The notes under the pieces: model-generated
What the model was told of the DNA's origin: nothing
What the model saw: the letters and a program-made list of their open reading frames with translations, nothing else
Databases searched by the model: none
Source of the DNA: Xiphias gladius
Taxonomy: Eukaryota; Chordata; Actinopteri; Istiophoriformes; Xiphiidae
Reading direction: 5' to 3'
Length of the DNA: 64,000 bases
Assembly (NCBI RefSeq): GCF_016859285.1
Contig: NC_053414.1
Coordinates: 29,064,005 to 29,128,004 of the forward strand
Part shown: positions 48,401 through 59,771 of the stretch, piece by piece
Numbering within the stretch: the first letter of the stretch is position 1
Layout of the letters: each line of letters opens with the position of its first letter
Translations under genes and position numbers: made by a program

Positions 48401-51400
48401 TTTTTCACTTGTTTATTGCAGTGGGGGTTGAGAGCTTAATATTCATAGCCTCAGTCAGTGCCCACAAGGCTGGCAGCATGCCGCTGGCCAAATGCCCTTT
48501 CTCGTAATGTGTGTCTGTAAAGGCTGCTTGGCACAGCTGTACCAATGCTATTCTTAACATCCAATAGAAGTCAGTTTGGTCCTCTGGTTCCTTCGTTTGC
48601 TGGGGTTTGCCAAGGGATTTTAAAGTGGGTTGTCTGGTAAATCTGTGTTTGGTATCAACAGGCAGACTAGATGGGTGGATAATATTTATATCTAAATGAT
48701 TACATGTTTCCTTTACAGTTTGATGAGGGTCGTAATACCTTTGATGGAGAGCTGACCAAAGAAAAACTCCTGGCTTTTGTCAAGGCCAACCAGCTGCCTC
48801 TGGTCATTGAGTTCACTGAGCAGGTAATGACTGGAGCCATGCACATCAATGTGACCATATATGTTTCATTTAACCACTCCACAGTAGTGTCCAAAATAAC
48901 AAGCAGTGCAACTCCAAGTGTGATACCCACATGTCAAATTTGTGTGTTTGTCTTCTGCAGACTGCCCCTAAAATCTTTGGTGGAGAAATCAAGTCCCACA
49001 TCCTCATGTTTCTGCCCAAAGCTGCTTCAGACTTTCAAGACAAAATGGACCAGTTTAAGAAAGCTGCGGAGGGATTCAAGGGCCGGGTAGGTGATCTCTC
49101 TGAAAAGACATGCTGGTTTGTCAAAACGCTCTCGTCCTCAAACTGTCAAATATAATTGCTGTGCATTCTGTAAACATTACACAAACTTTGTTAAATCTAA
49201 AGATTTGCTCAGCCAGGATATATTCAGTAACCTGTTAAGACAAAACCAAATATTGACCTCTTCCATCTCCCCCTGTCCAGATCCTGTTCATTTTCATTGA
49301 CAGCGATGTGGATGACAACCAGCGCATCTTGGAGTTCTTTGGTCTGAAGAAAGAGGAGTGTCCAGCTATCCGCCTGATCACCCTGGAGGATGAGATGACC
49401 AAGTACAGGCCAGAGAGCGACTCCATCACAGCAGAGAACATCATAGAATTCTGCACACTGTTCACTGAGGGCAAACTCAAGGTGAGAGAGAGAAAGAGGA
49501 GAGGTTAGTTATGCGTATTTAAACTATAGATACACACATTCATGATGGTGCTTACGATTTGATTACTGTTGATTTTGAATTTTAATTTGCATTTCTGAAC
49601 ACAAACACACATACACATACATATTGAGGACAGTTGCATGCACAACTGCTTGAGTGTGAGGTTTTTAATGCATTTGGACAGCCACGAGTAATTAACTTGA
49701 ATTCTTAATCCTGTTAATGCCATGGTCTGTCTGTGTTTTCTTTTACAGCCCCATCTCATGAGCCAGGACATCCCCGAAGACTGGGACAAAAACCCAGTCA
49801 AAGTTTTGGTTGGCAAGAACTTCGAGGAGGTCGCCTTCGATCCCGCTAAGAATGTCTTTGTGGAATTCTGTAAGAGCCTCTGTCTTTATCACATTTACAG
49901 TTTTTTTGTTTGTTTGTTTTTTTTTGTTCGTTTGTCTCTCTCCCCCCCCTTCCTTATGACCAGAGAGCCAGTACAAATGTCCATTTGACAAGCATTAAAA
50001 CACAATAATCAGCAATCTTTGAGTTGAGATGGCAAAGGGGCTCACATGTTAAAGGGGTAACTTCAGGCAGTCAAAACTCAGTTGCTCATAGGTGGAAGAT
50101 TTGGCAAAGCCTCTAGCTGCAGTGTCTGAAACTTGAATCTTACCCTTCCTTATTTTGCCTGTGCTAAGCCCTTTTCAAATACCAAAGAGCTGATGCTAAG
50201 ACTTCACTCATACCTTCTCTGCCCCACTCCCTGCAAATTAATTTGTTACCAGACACTGATGTTGAAAAGATCTGGTTAAATATAGCTGCCGGATTGTTTT
50301 TTATAGCAATCTGCATCCAAATTTGAACTATATTTGGAGGAATTTTCCATCGCTGGTTGTTAAATACAGCTTATGGCCAGTCATGCACATAGGGGAAGGC
50401 AATTATTCCCTGACAGGTGGGGGGGGGGTCGTAGCCAGTCAAAGGGGAGCAAGGCCATGAAACTTAAGCTGCATGTGACATGGTCAGTGTCTTTGCCGGC
50501 TTCCAGCTATGAAGTGTATAGGGAAGAACGTTTATGCAGCTAAATAAATAATATGCACAAATAAGCTAAGAAATGTTTCTGCTGAAACGATATTGCCCCT
50601 AAGTGAGTTAAATGTGTTCACTGATCAATATCTAAATTGGCTAAAGCCAATGAAAATGTGTTGTATATTTTGCAGTAATAATTCATCACTAAACTGCTGG
50701 GGTTTATTGTGGTATTTAGATGCACCTTGGTGTGGACACTGCAAACAGCTGGCTCCCATCTGGGAGAAGCTGGGAGAGAAGTATAAGGACAGTGCTGACA
50801 CCATTGTGGCAAAGATGGACTCCACAGCCAATGAGATCGAGGCCGTGAAAGTCCACAGCTTTCCTACTCTTAAGTTCTTCCCTGCAGGAGAAGACCACAA
50901 GGTGAGGGCCCCATTACTGAGTATTTGTTTACAATTTTACTTTCTTTAGGTCTTGGTGACTTTCTAGAAACCATGTTCTTATTGTTACATTTGATCTAGG
51001 GGTGAGTGGGGAAAAAAAATGTATCCACATAAGAATCAAGATTCTTGCCGTTTATGATTCACAAATGCCAAATAAATTTTTGCAATAATGTTATATAATA
51101 CCCATTGATGGAACACAACTATGGGCCATAGTTCAGCACCCGTATAGTGTACAGCATGCCTATACTAGAGTCATCTTGTAGTTCATCTTCAAACCAGGCA
51201 AGTGTTTGGGTGCATCCTTTGTTTTTATTGAATCAGGATTTGTTTTGAATCAATCATCGAATCATGACACCAAGAATTGGAATCAAATTGCGTGATTGCT
51301 ACAGATTTTTGACGCTAATTTGATCCGTAAGCAGAGAAATGAAAAATTTGATCACACTTCTCTCTTTTAAACATCACCCCTTGTGTAGACTGATTCATAA

Positions 51401-54400
51401 TCCATCCATCTCCTCTCCTCCCAAAAAAATTGGCTTTGCCCTTTTTTTCATTGCATACCTTTGCAGTTGTGAGTGATTGCATGGTTATTTGGATCCAAAA
51501 TCACTACCATAGAGTCTTCCAAAGTATCATTAGTGCCTCTTGGTTTAGCAGTGTTAACCATGTGCAGAAACCTGAGCTTGCTGGCCTTGTAAGTTTCTGC
51601 ATAATTATGTTGGTGTTTGGTTCTTATAGATTCCTGCTTGATGATTTCACTCACTCTGAGACTCTGTGCTCAGCCTGCACCTGCCTCTCTCCATAGCTCT
51701 CCGTTATTGAAGTGATACTCCCATGCCGGCTTTCAGCCTAGCAGCTGTAAATATATGGTATATACTGGGGCCACCCCATAGTAAATCTAAGGATTAGCCC
51801 ATGACCCTACTTAGATGAAGCATGCAGAAGACAAAGGAGAAGGCTAAGAGCGGATGGAGCTACAGTAGCAGCCGTGAGATGCTGTGTGATAGGTCGTCAT
51901 GGACAGATTATGGTACTGAAAATTAAATTGGGTGCTTTGCAGTTTTCCTTTGATTGCCCTTTTCATGTGCAACCTTATTTTATCATCCCACTTAGTTGTT
52001 TCTGTGTCACCGCTTATAGATCATCCCTGGACAACCTATTGGCACAATTTGAAGTGCCAAGGTTTATTGGCTGCCTTCAAATGGCACACTCAGGTGTCAA
52101 AGCCTCAGTGATATTTTTGTTTGTGCAATGAAACACAAGTAATTGTGGATTTTATAGACTTTTTTTGAGGTGTATATCTTGTTCATTTATCAGTAATAAT
52201 GTCGGATCAACAGGTGATTGACTACAATGGGGAGCGAACACTGGAAGGCTTTACCAAGTTCCTAGAGAGTGGTGGTAAGGAGGGTGGTGCCCCTGCAGGA
52301 GACGATGACGACGACGATCTGGATGCAGAGGTAAGATCATCTCAACTGAGACACATCTAATCACATTTTAGGAAGCAGTTAAATTAAAGCATAGCTATAG
52401 GCTTATTAGAACCTATTTTCTACTTAGTCCAGTTAGCTGTGCTGTCTCTTCATTACTACCTAGCTCAGAGGAAAAAAAACATTACACTCAAATGTCTGAC
52501 CTGTTGACTCTTTGCTGAGTCTGTCTGATCTTTGTTGACTGTAACTAGACTGTTGATCAGCTGCTCAGATCATCTTGATTTATTGGCTTCCTGCACATTT
52601 TCTTTGGGAGACGAGCCACAAGGAGGGAGGGGCTGAGCAAATGAATGCGATGCGCACACCTTATACAATGAAGCAACGGCGCAAAACATTACATTAGAGA
52701 TCTGTTGTGTTAGTATGAGAAGTGTGGAAATATTTTCACTTGTTATGAAACTGTGGCGGGACAAATTAGACTGGTGAGCCGCAACAGTCTAGGTATTAAT
52801 GGGAAACACTTCATGTCATATTGGTTTGCCTAGTGTGGCTAATGTTAGCAGTGCTAGCCTTAGCAGCATTCTTTCCTTGCAGGTTAAGTCCACATGCCTT
52901 TGCCTAATGTGGTTACGCACTGCTCTGGTCAAGCGGTTATATGCCAGTTTATTCTGACAAAGTCTACAGACAAGCTTATTTTCATTTTGTAGATCAAAAT
53001 ACTGCCAAACCGCTGATTTTACGAGATGTCTTCTGTCCCACTTTCCACCTTGCTTTTTTACAACATCAGGAACACTAGGGCTGTCGTTTGCCAGATAGTG
53101 GCAGGTAGCTGCGTAACATCTTAGATGCAAAAGTTAACTGGCATTATACAGTAATAAAATATTAAAAATTGGTTTAACCGACCAGTATTTCTGGTGCTGA
53201 TTAGCGAGGGGAGCAACGTTTAATCATTTAGTCGTCTATTCATGCACATCCCTAGTAGAAATCCACATTTTCCTTGAAAGTAAAGTTTATGCACTGAAAT
53301 ATGGTCTAATGTTCACTCTTTTTTTATTTTTTATTTATTTTTTATTTTGAGATTAATTTTGGAGTTGAGTCTTAACATAAAACTGAGAGTCAAAAGCTCA
53401 TAAAGGCGTGCATATCTCTCCCATTGAAACTCTAGAACTTTTGCAGGCATATTTGGCTTCATGTCTGAAGCTACTCAAAATAGGTTTTCGGGACCTGATC
53501 CTCTGAGGATTTTAGGTTGTAACCTTAGAACTGACCCACTTGGCGAAGAAATTTACATGATTTTTCTGGAAAATGTGCAATAAATATCTTCAGCTAGCAT
53601 CTTTATTGGTGAAAATGACATTGACCAATCTGTCAGAGAAACCTGCCTCCATTTCTCGGTCAAAGATGCAGAGGATGCATTTTGGACTTGACAAGCTTTC
53701 CCATACCCGTGCGCTACGACTGCTGCATTCAGTGCACATTGGTGGGGATCCTCTTTACTGTGCCACCATGCTCCCTTCCCAGAAGTCTAATTGCAGCAAA
53801 TCTGACTGTTGTACGCTAATGCCTCCTGCAGCTGTCATAGCTGTTTACTGGGCTTTGTCTGGAGACCTTAGCCTCCAAATAAAAGCTGCACGTGCAATGC
53901 AGCAGTCAACATTAGTGTCTACCTGTATCTGGCACATCTCCGCACCCCACCTGTCCAGACTTGACATGAAGCAACGGCTATGCAAAACCAAGATGTCATC
54001 TATATGCTGAGTTGTGGTTGTGACACAGTGCTGATTTAAACATTCTGCTGAGTGACAATGATTAGATTTGTGTAGATGTTGTTTTGAGATAGATGTTTGT
54101 TACAACCTATGATGATTGGATTTTTGTTAGATACATATTTTTCACTCACATTTTCATAATCTTGAGATGAAAGTAATAGTCTTGAACTTACACAATAAAA
54201 CCTTTGGAATATGCACTGTTGTTGTAATTCAGCCTGTATTGATGCCTCATGTTTCCTCAACATCGGCTATGTCTGAAAATGCTTGTGACAGTTCATATTT
54301 TATCATTAAAACTTCATGTGCAGCTTGCAGGTCTAGTTTATAATTTTTATTTATTTATTTTGCAACTAGACATGCCTGGAGGATTTGAGATTTTGTAGTA

Positions 54401-54502
54401 ATCAGCGACCCTCTCCTCTCCCCTCTCCAGGATTTGGATGATGTGGATGAGGACTCTGACGGCGAGGACGGAGGTGATGACGACGGGCACGATGAGTTGT
54501 AA
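42491..54502 (+). CDS. p4hb: Protein disulfide isomerase / prolyl 4-hydroxylase subunit beta, complete gene
   Basis: PDI forms, breaks and shuffles disulfides in the ER lumen and is the beta subunit of collagen prolyl 4-hydroxylase. Eleven exons: 42491-42629, 44376-44582, 46010-46143, 46557-46694, 48719-48823, 48961-49086, 49281-49481, 49749-49869, 50720-50901, 52214-52330, 54431-54502; 513 residues against 508 in human. Domain order is a-b-b'-a'-c after a signal peptide ([16 protein letters not shown]). Active sites YAPWCGHCK are at C51/C54 and C395/C398, and in both cases the Tyr codon is split T|AT across an intron. The b' region keeps [10 protein letters not shown] and ILFIFIDSD; the acidic c tail ([15 protein letters not shown]) ends HDEL, an ER-retrieval signal where mammals have KDEL. 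Every splice site is GT-AG and all frames agree. The last intron carries a hAT fragment. Confidence 0.97.
42630..44375. other. p4hb intron 1
   Basis: 1.75 kb, AT-rich, including a TTTATTTATTTA tract at about 44131-44158. The 89-codon frame at 43538-43807 resembles nothing known. Confidence 0.5.
44583..46009. other. p4hb intron 2
   Basis: 1.4 kb. A GC-richer patch lies near 45110-45330; no gene or recognised repeat was found in it. Confidence 0.5.
46695..48718. other. p4hb intron 4
   Basis: 2.0 kb. Contains a small repeat at 47890-48010 and a short C run at about 47713-47722; otherwise nothing recognised. Confidence 0.5.
47890..48010. repeat. Short teleost 'ATTAATCGA' type repeat
   Basis: AT-rich stretch with CTGCAACGATTAGTTGATGG, ACTAATCGACAAAATAATCG and GATAATGAAATAATCATTA, the pattern of a very common short fish repeat with self-complementary ends. 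Family label from memory only. Confidence 0.5.
49870..50719. other. p4hb intron 8
   Basis: 850 bases with T-rich and G-rich runs (G run at about 50420-50428). No other feature recognised. Confidence 0.5.
50902..52213. other. p4hb intron 9
   Basis: 1.3 kb with no recognised gene or repeat; the short ORFs do not resemble proteins I know. Confidence 0.5.
52640..53255 (-). mobile_element. hAT-like transposon 5' fragment with BED zinc finger
   Basis: On the minus strand, the frame 53130-52816 reads [20 protein letters not shown], then [20 protein letters not shown]. That is a BED zinc finger (C-x2-C, H-x4-H) of the hAT/ZBED type. Upstream, ATGTGCATGAATAGACGAC near 53230-53250 resembles a hAT element's 5' end. 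The catalytic region is missing, so this is a truncated insertion in the last p4hb intron, opposite to the gene. Confidence 0.65.
53256..54430. other. Distal part of the last p4hb intron
   Basis: About 1.2 kb. The 145-codon frame at 53573-54010 (+) is Cys- and Ser-rich, lacks recognisable motifs and is interpreted as chance. Confidence 0.45.
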
Positions 54503-54641
54503 GAGCTGGCAGAGGAGAGAAAGAGAGAGGAGAGGAGTCCCGCCCCAACCCTTCCAACCAGTCACCATCACTACCTTCACTTCCTTGTGGACCTTCCCTG
54601 TCCTGTGAACATTAATACTTCCCCTTTAACTGCCTCTCGGT

Positions 54642-54710
54642 CAGTCAGTCAGTCAGTCAGTCAGCCAGCCGGCCTGTTAGCCAGCTCGCCAGTTAGTTAG
54701 TCAGTCAGTC
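54642..54710. repeat. CAGT tetranucleotide repeat in p4hb 3' UTR
   Basis: Six or more CAGT units, then CAGC/CCGG variants and a second run (TAGTTAGTCAGTCAGTC). Confidence 0.85.
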
Positions 54711-55893
54711 TATTAGTGGTGTGGCAGGGCCTTTTTTTTTTTTTTTTTTTGCCAGCCACATCTCCAGCCTCGCAACTTCTGGCCAGACTGGTCTTGTCCC
54801 ACCAGGGGGGACTCTGTGGAACAGCGCAACACCTCTATGGGAGACCTCAATGCCTTTGCTACAAAGCTCCACATCAGCTCTTTGCCTTGTATATTTTAAA
54901 CCAAATGTAAACATGGCATTGAGGTCCGGTTTTCAAAATGTTTGTCTTTCCTGATGAATTTGCTCCCCTGCTCTTTAAAAAAAAACAAACAACAAAAACA
55001 ACAAAAAAAAACAAAAACAAAAAAAAACACCTTACCATTGTTCAGTGTGGGTATGAGCTAAATGAGTGTTGAAACCTGTATTTGTAGGTAAGGGGGGTGC
55101 CAGTGTTCTTTTCCCTCGGATAGAGATCCAGAGGACCAGAGTTTTGTGTGGTGGTGTTGTAAGGACTGAACTCTCAGGGGACAAGGGGCCATCCTATAGA
55201 TGTTTTTTATTTTGTAATGTCTTCACTAAAATGCACCCCACAGAGCTTGTCCAGTGTGGCACAAAGGGCCCCTCATCTGTAGCTGAGACCAATAATTTTC
55301 TCTCTTGTGGTGTGGGCGGGGGGGTTACTTTGTTTTCATTTCCTTCATTCCCAAACAATTTCCTGGTTCAGTCCCCTTATTTCAGCACGGCTACTGACTA
55401 TTTTCTAAAAGGAACAAAGCAAACTTTTTGGGGAAATCCTCTTTTATTTAATTGCTTTCACTGAGGTTTTTTTTTTTGTTTTGTTTGTTTGTTTTTGTTT
55501 TGTTTTTATAATTTAGGATTTGTCATTTTTAATAATGTACCATTGTGCCCAGCTGTAGCCAGTTGGCCCTGTTGGGGCAGAGTTGGCCCTTGGACACACT
55601 CTCAGGCCTGGGATGGTTTTTGGAGCCAGTTCTGATAGGTCGCACTGCATTCATGCCTAATCAGAGATTCATTTTGGTTACTAAAGCAGACAGAGATTGG
55701 CAGAGTTTTCCTGGTCAGGTTGGTCTGAGAGAAGTGTCTATTATATCTGAGTCGGGGAGGGAACAGTTGCACAGCCCCACCCCTCACCCATACTGTACCT
55801 CCTGCATCCCTTTTGGCTCTACCCAACACCCTTGTTGCCACAGCATTATGTGTAAGTGTGAATGTATAGTGTGATGTGTAAGTGGTTTAAAAA

Positions 55894-55955
<62 letters not shown>
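55894..55955. repeat. (TG)n(AG)n compound microsatellite
   Basis: About 24 TG units followed by about seven GA units near the end of the p4hb 3' UTR. Confidence 0.95.
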
Positions 55956-55956
<1 letters not shown>

Positions 55957-56012
55957 GCTTGAGTAGAGCAAGGTGATGGGTTTGACAGCTGTACAGCATT
56001 TGGGTAAAAATT

Positions 56013-56018
56013 AATAAA
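56013..56018 (+). terminator. p4hb polyadenylation signal
   Basis: AATAAA about 1.5 kb after the p4hb stop; a second copy is at about 56066-56071. Confidence 0.65.
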
Positions 56019-56325
56019 GCATTCCATCATATCCAAATTGGTGTGGAAAATGTGAAATGGTGGCCAATAAACATATAAAAATAAGTTTGTCCTCAGTTTT
56101 TTTTTCCATTGCTAATTACCATTTATAAGAATGAATAACTCAAAAAAAAAAAAAGGGACCAAGAATCTGCATGGGATGCAGAAATTGTAGCAATAGTAGG
56201 AGACTACTGAACATCTTGATAACAAATTGTCAGTAATTATTCAGTGCATGAATTGTCGGGAAAATTGTCAAAAAAGCCAAATTGAACAACTGCGCAGTTG
56301 ACTTTCTTGGTTTTTGGTTAAATGC

Positions 56326-56640
56326 CCTAACAACTGATACATTTCTAATAGATTCTGACAAAATACCCATAAAACTCATGACATACCCATCTCAGCTGCA
56401 TTTTGTATTTACTGCTAATTGTCAAATGTTACCATGGTAACAAGCTAAAGAGAATGAAGATGGTGAACTTTATACTGGCTAAACATCAGCATGTTAACAT
56501 AAGTCACTGAACATGTGTGTGCTGTTAGCAATTAGCTCAAGGGCCCATGCCTAATATACTTAAGCATAGGTACATTAGGCATCCACGCTAAAGGAGGCTG
56601 TAGCCTCACACAGCTGCTAGCATGGCTGTAGACTCTTGTC
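56326..56640 (+). repeat. Interspersed repeat family D, copy 2 (forward)
   Basis: Landmarks AAACTCATGACATACCCATC, GGCTAAACATCAGCATGTTA and GCTAGCATGGCTGTAGACTC. Its inverted partner lies at 56885-57240. Confidence 0.75.
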
Positions 56641-56884
56641 TTTTTTGTTCTAAATTCAGGGCTATAGCAAGGATTTTAGAAATACTAATTTTATTTTCCA
56701 CCATGAGGCTCCGCACTACCTAGACTTTGGTGTTAACGCTGGCATGAGATTACAAATACTTTGTTATAGTTAATTGATTATTATTTAATGGGGCTTAAAC
56801 CAACAATTTTTTTCCCATCAATTAATGGGTAGACCATTTACAAATAATAAGTTATCTATAAAATGTCAAAAAAACATACCAAGA

Positions 56885-57240
56885 ATCTACAGCCATGCTA
56901 TCAGCTCTGTGAGGCTGTACATTAACACAGCATTGCTTTAAGCTAAATGCGCACATCATGCTGATATGCTTACAGCAACATTGCTAACATGTTTAGCAGG
57001 TAAAATGTTTACCATTGACATATTTGTTTAGTATGTGAGCATGGTAATTAGCTAATTTAACACTAAACACAAATTACCTCTGAGGCTGATGGGAATGGCA
57101 TCAGCTTTGCAGGTATTCATTCATAAACCACTGTATTGGAAATATTAAAAAATTTCACCTGATAACCACAATTATTATATTTTGTCCTGTGGGGAACATG
57201 TCTGTACCAAATTTAACAACAATCTGTCCAATACGTGTGG
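56885..57240 (-). repeat. Interspersed repeat family D, copy 3 (inverted)
   Basis: On the minus strand it repeats the forward copy (TCTGTGAGGCTGTACATTAA on plus is the inverse of the CTCACAGAG part) and extends further, with GGGGAACATGTCTGTACC and TTTAACAACAATCTGTCC. Together with 56326-56640 it forms a large inverted pair. Confidence 0.7.
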
Positions 57241-58150
57241 AGCCGTGTAAGTCTGACAATTGAGGTTCTGTGTGGCAGTAACTCTGAGTCAAAGACAAAT
57301 TTCCCCAAGGGACAATAAAGTAAATCTTGATCTTGATTCAAAAACACAAATATGAATTTCAGGCAAATGAGGTAAAGTCGTGGGATTACCAAAGTCATTA
57401 GGATTCACTGTCTGGGGACCATGGATGGGATATGTCCAGGTTATGCATAGTGGTGGACCAACCAACCTGCAGACTAGTTAAAAACTACCATCAAAATTTC
57501 CCAGAGCCCAAGGTGATGTCTTCAAATTCCTTTCTTCAATTTTTTTGTCTGACAAAAATCCAAAACCCAAACAGATACACCTTACCTTATTTAAAACAGA
57601 GAAAAGCATCAAATTCTGACATTTGAAAAGACTGAACCAGACAGTTTGGCTTTTAAAAATACATTTTTTAAATGTTGCATTATCAGTTTCCCAGTAGTCA
57701 CAAAGACGATGATGCAAACCACAGTCATTTGGAAATGATCATTACCCCTCGTGTGTCCGGTGATTATGAAGACAGCAGCCTGAATTGACTGTTTATGTCA
57801 GCGCAGTTACTGGTCAACAGCCTACACACTTCACCCCTCCATGCCCCTGCAGTTGGCACTGACACACTCCAGCAGTAAACCACTTTTATCCTGTCTGGTG
57901 TTTACTAGAAGCCACCAGCCTCCCCCCTTCCTCTGAGCTGGTGGGAATTCACCACTATCTTTAAGTGGGTGGCATCTGGGTATGTGGGGCTGATAACAGA
58001 GGCAGAGGTTACTGGCTGTCATGTCTTGAAACGTGAGCTGTATCACAGGCTTGTGACAGGTTAGTGGGAGAGCCCTGACCAGAGGGCTACTCATCTTCTA
58101 AATCTCGCCACTGGATCTATGAGGTGTCACGTCTTAAAATAGTCCAGTAG
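57241..58150. other. Region upstream of ppp1r27
   Basis: No gene recognised. The final 300 bases are less AT-rich and may hold ppp1r27 control elements. Confidence 0.4.
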
Positions 58151-58160
58151 GGAGTATAAA
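58133..58160 (+). promoter_or_regulatory. Candidate ppp1r27 core promoter: MEF2-like site and TATA box
   Basis: TATAAA at 58155-58160 lies about 255 bases before the ATG. Just upstream, CTTAAAATAG (58133-58142) is one base from the MEF2 consensus. ppp1r27 is known as a striated-muscle gene in mammals, so a MEF2/TATA pairing would make sense. Not tested. Confidence 0.45.
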
Positions 58161-58412
58161 GAGACCCACAGGGAGGCCTGGCCTTCAGAGGAACAGCTCC
58201 ACTGTCGATACACAGGAGACACTGGACGTCTAGAGAGCCACGCTGAGAAGAACTGACTGATCTTTCTGCAGGACAACACCTGACTTCTCATATTTTTAAG
58301 AGAATCTGCTCTGACTTTTAGGGCTTGAAGGGAGTCAATTTAATTGTTGTAGGGGTTTTGCTGGAATTTGCCAGTTTTTCTGCAAGAACAAAGGGAAGTC
58401 TAACTGAGTAGG

Positions 58413-59771
58413 ATGAAATACTATCAGTGCCCCGTGTCCCAGACCATGGGAATCAAGGCTTACACCAAGGACTGTGGTGTCCCAGTCAGCTGCAAGAGCT
58501 CTGCTTCTCTGAAGCCCATCCGCAGTGTCCACTTCCCCAATGACATCGTTTTCCAGGACTATGTACGACACGGCGAGCTGGAGAGGATTGGACGTTTCAT
58601 CCGAGCCAGGAGAGTCAACCTGGACACCATCTACCACTCTGGTGAGCCCGTGAAACAATAGCATAAGCCTGATCTGTGAAACAGTCTTGCTTATGAAACC
58701 ACAAACATTATCCTGTGCTAAGCTCATTTTCGCTGCCCTCGATATGCAGGCATGGCCGCCATTCATGAGGCCGTCCTGTCTGGGAACCTGGAGTGTGTGA
58801 AGCTACTGGTCCACTACGGAGCAGATATCCACCAGAGAGACGAGGAGGGATGGACCCCACTGCACATGGCCTGCAGCGACAGTTTCCCACACATTGCACG
58901 GTGAGCATCTAGTCTTTTTTTTATATCAAACAAAGAAAAGATCACTGGACAATCAAAGCTCTATTTCGGTTTAGAGGGAGACTGTGTAAGTTTGTTGAAC
59001 AGTAGCCATTGCTGCCAGAAGTGACAATTATGGGATAACAGTAAAACATGGTGCAACAGTAGCAAAAGTACGGAAGAGTCATAGAGTCAGCAAAGTGGCT
59101 TAGTAATGTTCATCATAGAGCAATATCTATAATAGAGCTAAAGTTTGTAACAGCTAACATTTAGCAACCAAAAACTACTGGTCATTCCAGACCAGGTAAG
59201 GCTATAGAAGAAAAACACCTGAGTGTCTTCAGTTGAGCAACGGTATGTTTTATTGCTCATAATTTCAACTTTCCATTTGGATGAAAAAGAATGTTACTTT
59301 TCCTCTCAAAAGCCACAGACGGACTTGAAAGCCTATACTTTTGGGAAACAAAGGTGTTGCTGCTGGCGACACTTATTTTTCTCAAAATGTAGCCAGTTGG
59401 CAGCAGCTAGCATTACATGTTTACACTTTGGCAAGCACATTCCAACACACACACACACACACACACAGGCTGCACAGTTCTCCTATACCTCAGAGGTAAG
59501 AGAAGCTGGAGGATCTGTTGCATTCTCGCACCTCTAGGACCTTCCTGCCACTGAAGTATGGCAGAAACTCGCATTGAATATGCCAATGTGGCAAACCAGC
59601 AAGATCTGACACCTTTTAATAAGCAGGGTTATATTGTTTTCTTTCAGCTATCTTCTCTCACTGGGTGCTGATCCAGAGCTGGAGAATGACTGCGGGGAGA
59701 GGCCGGCTGACCTCATCGACCCCGACAACAAGGAGCTACTGGAGCTCTTCGGGCTGGCAGTCAATGACTGA
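58413..59771 (+). CDS. ppp1r27: Protein phosphatase 1 regulatory subunit 27 (ankyrin-repeat PP1 inhibitor), complete
   Basis: PPP1R27 (DYSFIP1/toonin) binds and inhibits protein phosphatase 1 and was linked to dysferlin in muscle. Three exons: 58413-58641, 58750-58900, 59648-59771 (TGA at 59769), 167 residues. The splice junctions split a Gly codon (G|GC) and an Arg codon (CG|C). Residues 37-41 (RSVHF) fit the RVxF-type PP1 docking motif. After FPNDIVFQDYVRHGELERIG come two ankyrin repeats, AIHEAVLSGNLECVKLLVHY with GADIHQRDEEGWTPLHMAC, then ARYLLSLGADPELENDCGE. The end (DLIDPDNKELLELF) matches the mammalian protein. The N-terminus (MKYYQCPVSQTMG) is fish-specific; its ATG is the first in frame. 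Being next to p4hb is conserved with human. Confidence 0.95.
58964..59180 (+). repeat. Interspersed repeat family C, copy 2 (ppp1r27 intron 2)
   Basis: CAGAAGTGACAATTATGGGA, GTACGGAAGAGTCATAGAGT and GGCTTAGTAATGTTCATCAT match the copy at 27222. A CA tract at 59444-59468 lies further on in the same intron. Confidence 0.65.

Larger units (their letters stand above)
54503..56035 (+). other. p4hb: p4hb 3' UTR
   Basis: Non-coding end of the p4hb transcript. It contains an imperfect CAGT/CAGC tract (54642-54710), T- and A-rich runs, a TG microsatellite at 55894-55941 followed by GA units, and AATAAA at 56013-56018. A second AATAAA at about 56066 may serve longer forms. The several 60-130 codon frames inside are not supported as proteins. 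Confidence 0.7.

Noticed and set aside
52490-52560. Possible C/D-box snoRNA-like motifs (TGTTGACT / CTGA) in a p4hb intron
   Set aside because: No proper C and D boxes with a terminal stem could be found.
53573-54010. 145-codon frame in the last p4hb intron
   Set aside because: Composition (Cys, Ser, His) and lack of motifs suggest chance; it is not needed for a complete p4hb.
55066-55874. Two frames of 132 and 109 codons after p4hb
   Set aside because: They lie in the p4hb 3' UTR and have no family resemblance.
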